64,000 nt of DNA from Trifolium pratense (Eukaryota > Streptophyta > Magnoliopsida > Fabales > Fabaceae): NCBI RefSeq assembly GCF_020283565.1, contig NC_060063.1:48382856-48446855 (forward strand), in the 5' to 3' direction. The notes beneath the pieces were generated by a model. It did not search any database. It was not told where the DNA came from and was given only the letters and a program-made list of their open reading frames with translations. Below are positions 58,381-64,000 of the stretch, one piece after another. Positions within the stretch are counted from its first letter, which is position 1. Every line of letters begins with the position of its first letter. The translations under genes were made by a program, and so were the position numbers.

Positions 58381-59098
58381 CATTGATAACATAATCCTAG
58401 AATGTTCTGATATTTTATTTATGCTTTGTAGTATAGTTTTTATTAGAAGATGCTAAAATGTATTTGACCATAGCTTAGTGGGATTAGCAAAGAAATTTGG
58501 TCCAAGTTCTTGGGTGGGATATGTCTCAAAACCAGCAGCTGCTGCTGTTTGTAAGGATTTGCATTCTATGAATTGAATGAATGTCTCAGTCTTACCATAA
58601 ATATAAACAACCATGTCATTTACTTGCATTTTTGTTTTCAGATTGTTTCAATCTATTAACTTGCATTTTCCTTTTACAATTTTAAGTTCAATTTGAATAT
58701 ATCATTTTGTATAATTTTGTTTGACAGTACTATAGTTATGTGATTAATTAGTAATTACACCAAGGTTGGTTTCTAAAAGATTCGGACGAGTCACTACTAA
58801 ATACACAAGATTTAGTTACAAAAAAATTAGTGACAGGACAGAATCCCTTCACTAATTGCGACGAAATATAAGAGACAAAAATATTTATCTCTCATAAAAC
58901 TCAAATTGATGAACCTTAACGATGAATTTCTTGAAAAAAAAAATATGGAGTTTATAATAAAAAGTTGTATATCTTTTTTTTTTTGGTAAAGAAAAAGTTG
59001 CACTATATGAATAAGTTCACAACCATATGACACTTATGTATCATCATTCAAAGTAGTAAGCTAAACTAGGGCACTGCTATTATGCACAAGTTACTTAA
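58381..59098. other. Spacer after the crooked-neck fragment
   Basis: Mostly AT-rich. A short open frame at about 58466-58576 (LAKKFGPSSWVGYVSKP, AAAAVCKDLHSMN) reads like real protein but I do not recognise it. Confidence 0.35.
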
Positions 59099-59442
59099 GT
59101 CTTTCATGGTGCACAAGTTATCAATATTATTGTAAGGAATACAAATTTTATAAAATCGATCGTTAGATTGAAAGTTTATATCGTATAGATCATCCATATT
59201 TTTTTTAAAAAAAAAAATTGAAAATCATTTGATATGTTATTGAGACCCATCAAAATTAACGGTTTATGGGCTTTTATTTAATACCGTTAATTTTGATTGA
59301 TCTCAATAACCTATCAAATAATTACCAATTGTTTTTTAAAAAAATTATGAATGATCTAAACGAAATAAATTTTCAATTCAACGATCGATTTTATAAAATT
59401 CATATTCGTTATAATAATATCGACAACGAATCATGAAAGACT
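59099..59442. mobile_element. Long-hairpin (foldback) MITE, copy 1
   Basis: Almost fully self-complementary: 'agtctttcatg' and 'attttataaaatcgatcgtt' on the left are mirrored at the right, down to a small loop near 59271 between the inverted 'aaaattaacggt' and 'accgttaatttt'. Same family as 61020-61305. Non-coding. Confidence 0.85.
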
Positions 59443-60217
59443 ATGTTAGCCAAAACCGCTAAACTAATAATAGGATGGAACATGAACCAACAACTCCAGG
59501 ACAACATGCAGTACTGTCAAAGGACGGAGTTGTAGTCCTTATCCATATCAAGTCATAACAACTCTAACACTAAAGACAAGAGCATAACGTACGATTATTA
59601 GCCAATCAGAAAACAAGGGGTGCAAGTGTGTAACACATCTTAGGGAGAGATGAAACTGCTACTTTTGTAGAAACCTTTTACGGAAATCAAGTTAGAAGTT
59701 GTTTTGACTTTTGACTGTCTAAAAATAGGAGTATGTCTAATTATAAGGATTTTTCTATGTGCAAATTTACATCAGTATGTTAAAATGTTTTGTACTGAAA
59801 TTGGATAATTTTTTGATCAAATTTATATTATTTTGTAAGCAAAGAGAAAATAGAGAAAATATTTTTAAGCTCAACTTAAAAATATAAATAAATATATAAA
59901 TGTTATGTAAAAGTTTGTTTGAAAATTTCTAATTTAAGAGGGGTAAAATACAATTTTAATATAACTACTAGAACATGTTCGAGGACGGAGTTAGAATGAG
60001 TATCGATGTCTCTATTATTTGCCCTAGCCTCATATTTTAAAATCGGAGAAAACACAAATCAAATTTTTCCCATACAAAAAAAAAAACCTTTAATGCACTT
60101 TTGATCCCCTATTTTGAAAAATCTGAACTTTTGATCCCCTATTTTAAAAGTCATCTTTTTTATTCCCCTATTTTGATAAATCTGAACTTTTGATCCCCCT
60201 ATTTTTGAAGGTGTGAA
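59443..60217. other. AT-rich spacer with short tandem phrases
   Basis: No gene. Around 60095-60205 the phrase 'cttttgatcccctatttt' is repeated three to four times; similar phrases mark ends of Mutator-like repeats in legumes, but no partner end is found. Confidence 0.4.
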
Positions 60218-60484
60218 AACACAAGAAGGGGGGGTTGAATTGTGTTTTAGCCAAGTTAAAACTTTTTCAAAGTTCTTAACTTAACTAAGTTAGCAGCGGA
60301 TAAGTAACACAAATAATAATGAGATAAGAGAGAGAGAAAGCACACAAGCAATTTATACTGGTTCCTCTCACAAAACGAGAGTAGTCCAGTCCCCTTGCAC
60401 TTCCAAGGGATTTCACTATAATCGCACAAGATTACAAATGCTCAAGCACACAAGCAAGAGACTTCACAACAGTGCTCAAGCACA
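60218..60484. mobile_element. Probable LTR retrotransposon fragment interrupted by the CACTA element
   Basis: 'gtgaaaacacaagaaggggg' followed by 'gttgaattgtgttttagcc' and a C-rich stretch with 'gagtagtccagtccccttgc' resembles LTR sequence frequent in legume genomes (recognised from general knowledge). It stops where the CACTA terminus begins. Confidence 0.4.
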
Positions 60485-60979
60485 CACTACAACATTTGTA
60501 GTCTCTGGCAACACTATTTTACGCAACCCATGACAATTGTTGCCTAAAAATAGTATAGGCGACAATTTATGCATGTTACTGGGTGTTTTTTTGCCACACC
60601 ATAAAACTGTTCCCTAAAATATAATAGGGGACAATTTTCAACTGTAACTAGGGAACTTTTTAGGCAATAGCTATTAAATGTCGCCTTAGCCATATGAGGG
60701 AACAATTTTCAAAGGTTGCGTTATTTTTAACAAAAGACTACGTTTTCCAATTGTTGCAAATAAAAAAGATATTTTTTTATTTATTTTGATATCCCTTCAA
60801 ATATAATTAATAAATAATTTAATAATAATAATCATTATATTTTTTTTATAAGAATGATCATTATATTTTGTTATTATATATTGTGATTTTTTTTATGGGT
60901 CTACTATTGTGATTTCTTTTTTTGTTACTTATTATTATTATTTTATTTTATTTGTTATTATTTTTAATTAATTAATTAA

Positions 60980-60985
<6 letters not shown>

Positions 60986-61018
<33 letters not shown>
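60986..61018. repeat. (TA)n microsatellite
   Basis: TA repeat directly left of the second hairpin MITE, which probably inserted into it. Confidence 0.9.
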
Positions 61019-61019
<1 letters not shown>

Positions 61020-61305
61020 CGCTTTAACGAATACAAATTTTATAAAATTCACCGTTGGATTGAAAACTTATATCGTATAGATCATCCATGTTAAGTTTTA
61101 CAAAAATCTAAAATCGTTTGACATGTTATTGAGACCGGTCAAGATTAATGGTTTATGCGCTTCTATCGAATACCGTTAATCTTGATTTATCTCAATAACA
61201 TATCAAACGATTTTAAATTTTTATAAAACTTAACATAGATGATCTATAAAATATAAACTTTCAATCCAACGGTGGATTTTGTAAAATTTGTATTTCGTTG
61301 AAGCG
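61020..61305. mobile_element. Long-hairpin (foldback) MITE, copy 2, nested in the CACTA element
   Basis: 286 bases with arms of about 130: 'cgctttaacgaatacaaatt' at the left is mirrored by '...gtatttcgttgaagcg' at the right, and 'attaatggt' pairs with 'accgttaat' near the loop. Shares the arm sequence 'tatcgtatagatcatccat' with copy 1. Confidence 0.88.
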
Positions 61306-61544
61306 TTATTGAGCGGTGTAACATTACTCAAATGTTACACCGCTGTAATTTGATCCTTTCTTATATATATATATGGCATTTACCTATGTAAAAAAAAAAA
61401 AAAAACCAGTTCCACTTTTACCTATGTAAAAAAAAAAAAATCTTGTTTTCCTTTTTCCTAATTAACTTTCTTTTTATTTTCCGTCAAATTTTTTTGAATT
61501 GAAGCAATCAACCTTTTAGTTAAAATAGCCAAAAAAAACCCTAG

Positions 61545-63600
61545 ATACTACACCTCGCCTCCATTTTTTTTGTCTCCTTCCTTCTCCGCTTCACACCTCG
61601 CCTCCATCCTTCAATCTACTTCTCACACCACTGCTTATCTCTCTCTCTGCTTCTTCTATTTCAAACAAATCGAACACTGACACACCGCGACGGTCGTTCC
61701 GAAGATGAATTTTAACTACATCGCTAGAAGCTCTGCGAATACGGTGAGAAACTCAATAGTTCCAAAATCAAATCTCAGGTCATTGTCACCTCTATAATTT
61801 CAATGTCTCTTTGTTTTTTATTTAGTGTTTTAGATTAAGTTTTCTTTCAATTAGGGTTTTGAACTGTCGTTTTACTCTCTCTCTGTTTTTTATTTTAAAG
61901 AAACACTCAGATCTTTAGGGATTTTGTGTGTGTTGATGTGAAGAAACACCTAATTACTTGATCTTCTACTTTACACAAGAAATTTTTTTGGCAACTAATG
62001 AACCCTTTTTATCGTGTAGACCAAGAGAAGCTCTGTGTTTGCTATCCGGGACTCCATTGTTTCATTCATTTTGGGGAAATTTTGGTGTTTGATTTGGTGC
62101 TAAAAGCTTATTCCTATGTGGAAGGTGGGTGGTTACTTTTATCTTAACTCTATAAGGGTATTTATTTATTTGATTATTTGATAATTGGCTAATCAAAGTC
62201 TTGCTTATCTATATGGTAATGAAAATACCTAATTCAAGAATCCATTTTGTAACACAAATGGTGTCAATGAACTAAAGTGGAAGTGTTAGTCCTCTCCTCA
62301 TACAGTAGACATAGCATATGATGTTTAAAACATGATTCAGAAGTTTGAAAGAGTAATTACTAAGGTTTAAGTTAGCTAGATTTGGAAATTAGCTTCAAAT
62401 TGTTTTAGCCAAGGCAAAGTAATAGCACTCCTTCCTTTGCAAAAGTTATAACAACGTAACAATAGTTTTAAGTTGGCATATAAACAACCTGCATATTCCT
62501 AATTTTGTGTAATAGTTTACAATAATTTGGTTTCATTGCTAGTAATTAATAGGAGGTTATTAATATGAAGGTACTGAATTTGTGCTAGATTATGCAAATA
62601 TCAATCTGAATGAAACTATTGGTTTATTAAGGTTTGTGTTTTTGCTCATGTTGCTTCTATAATTTTTTCTGGTTTTTTCAACCTGCTATGTTGTGATTTT
62701 GGAATTGTTTGTGGTGGTTCTGCAGCAGCAGCAGCTTTGATTTTTTTTCCTAGTTTTTCCCTTTGGTTGGGTCTGTTTTTGTTGCTATTTCCTTTTTTCA
62801 TTTCATTGTTTTGGTTCTGTTATTTGTACCTGGGACTTTTGTTTGTTTATTGTCTGTTCGGGTGCTGGTTTTTGAGGCTTGTACCTGGGGCTTGTAGCAA
62901 AAGTCGTTTTGGTTTTTTTAAGACTTGTGGTTTTCTTTTGTAGTTTTGTTGGCTTACTGCCAGCGCAATGTTCATGTAATCTTTCGCAGTCCTCTGGATA
63001 CATCTTGTGAATGGAGTTAGGCATAACTAGTAGTAGGTGTTCTTGCTTAAAATATGATATATGATTTAACTAATGAACATTACGGTCATGAGCAAATGCA
63101 TCAATTATTGGGGAAATTAATTCAATTGGATTTGAAAACATAAACATAGTCTTTAAGTTGGTTTGTGGTAGCATATGCCATCTTTGATTGATGTAGTTTT
63201 GGGCCTTTATTATGTTTTTGTTCAACTATTGATTAATTAAGTTGGTGTATCAGGTTTTACATAGGAGCATTACAGTGAAAAGGGATTAGGATCAAAGAAG
63301 GCATGTCACAGGTGCTTCTTCATATGATTATGCAGCCAAGATAGTGGGGGTATTGAATGGAAATTTTTACTATTTTACACCAAGATTGTGCCAATTTTAG
63401 TTGTATACTTGTATTTATGGTTGAGTAAATATTGTCTTAACTTGTATATGAGAAGTCATGGGAGCAGTAACCATGACTTTAGGTTTTTTTTATAGTAGTA
63501 GTACATGTTCCTACTTTTTAGTACCTATAGAAAGGATGTACTCTACTATTCATTTATTTATGTAAAACTGCAATCATTTGAATAAAGGAGTTCATGTATT
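61545..63600 (+). other. Gene-like interior of the CACTA element
   Basis: A C/T-rich leader (repeated 'cacctcgcctccat' at 61548 and 61593) is followed by an ATG at 61705 reading MNFNYIARSSANTVRNS and then by intron-like AT-rich sequence. A T/G-rich stretch (62700-62960) and an 'aataaa' near 63583 follow. This could be a captured gene 5' end or a non-coding transcript; no protein domain is recognised. Confidence 0.3.
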
Positions 63601-64000
63601 TGCCTCACTTGTATTCCAAATATAAATTGAATGTTAAATTTGGTTATAATCATAGCAAAATTATTGTCTATTATAAACATAAATGTTTAAACTGTTGTCC
63701 ATAAGTTATGGCAACTGTTAAGAAGTGTTGCCTATACGTAATGAGGACACTAGAAAACTGTTACCTTTGCTTATTCTTTTGGCGACAGTTATGAACTGTA
63801 AATACAAATGGCAACACGTAAAAAATGTCGCCTAAAGTTTGCAGACAAACTGTTCCCTATTCTGGATAGCTTAGGCGACAGTTTTTGAAAGTGTGGCTAA
63901 AAAGCGCGAAAACTGTAACCTAAAACAATAAGTAACGCTCGCTTACAAAACGGGTGAAAACTGTTCCCTATACCTTTTGGTTACAGTTTTGACGGTTTAG

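Larger units (their letters stand above)
60485..64000 (+). mobile_element. CACTA (En/Spm-type) DNA transposon, 5' end and body, 3' end outside the window
   Basis: Begins CACTACAACATTTGTAGT at 60485. Subterminal regions at both sides (60505-60730 and 63680-64000) are packed with degenerate direct and inverted copies of GGCGACA(A/G)TTT and (A)ACTGTTCCCTA, the hallmark of CACTA ends. The right terminus GTTGTAGTG has not been reached at 64000. No transposase is recognised inside, so this copy is probably non-autonomous. Its interior holds a gene-like leader (61545-61790). Confidence 0.8.

Noticed and set aside
62737..63024. Hydrophobic ORF (plus) and Lys/Thr-rich ORF (minus)
   Set aside because: Both arise from a T/G-rich low-complexity stretch inside the CACTA element.

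Overview
The window looks like nuclear DNA of a dicot, most probably a legume of the Medicago/Trifolium/Pisum group. It is AT-rich, its protein genes have many introns, and it is crowded with transposable elements of kinds common in those genomes (Tat-type Ty3/gypsy, TRIM elements, tRNA-derived SINEs, foldback MITEs, CACTA, Helitron and LINE relics). I cannot fix the species from sequence alone.

Layout. 1-6955: 3' half of a Tat-lineage Ty3/gypsy retrotransposon: integrase on the plus strand, two genes on the minus strand (a small acidic ORF and a five-exon plant-mobile-domain gene) and a 3' LTR. 6956-10800: AT-rich spacer with small repeats. 10893-11648: single-exon DREB-type AP2/ERF transcription factor. 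12047-17064: a tandemly duplicated segment; one copy was later filled by a TIR transposon and a LINE, the other by a MITE. 17065-23900: spacer with three palindromic MITEs in a row (19.87-20.83 kb) and a SINE with clear target-site duplication. 24022-28473: four-exon homologue of sphingomyelin phosphodiesterase 4. 30170-31117: three-exon R2R3-MYB factor. 33024-37435 (minus): four-exon exostosin-family GT47 glycosyltransferase. 38252-38636: three SINEs in series at one target site. 38910-43737: ten-exon AIM24-domain protein ending in a membrane segment. 44715-46121 (minus): broken PIF1/Helitron helicase. 46999-56723: a UvrD-like helicase/TPR-type gene, now a pseudogene, split by about 5 kb of unusual repeats (a TRIM array with expanded LTRs, a 461-bp-arm palindrome and a second TRIM). 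56724-60484: AT-rich DNA with a crooked-neck gene fragment and a long-hairpin MITE. 60485-64000: 5' part of a CACTA transposon that runs off the window, with a second hairpin MITE inside it.

The intact host genes (ERF, SMPD4-like, MYB, GT47, AIM24) have unrelated functions and form no pathway cluster. The repeats are the most unusual part: antisense genes with their own TATA boxes inside a retrotransposon, LTRs that grow by exact 163-bp steps, and a near-perfect palindrome carrying a protein-coding segment on both arms. All exon models were built by hand from GT/AG sites and reading phase; no transcript data or database search was available.
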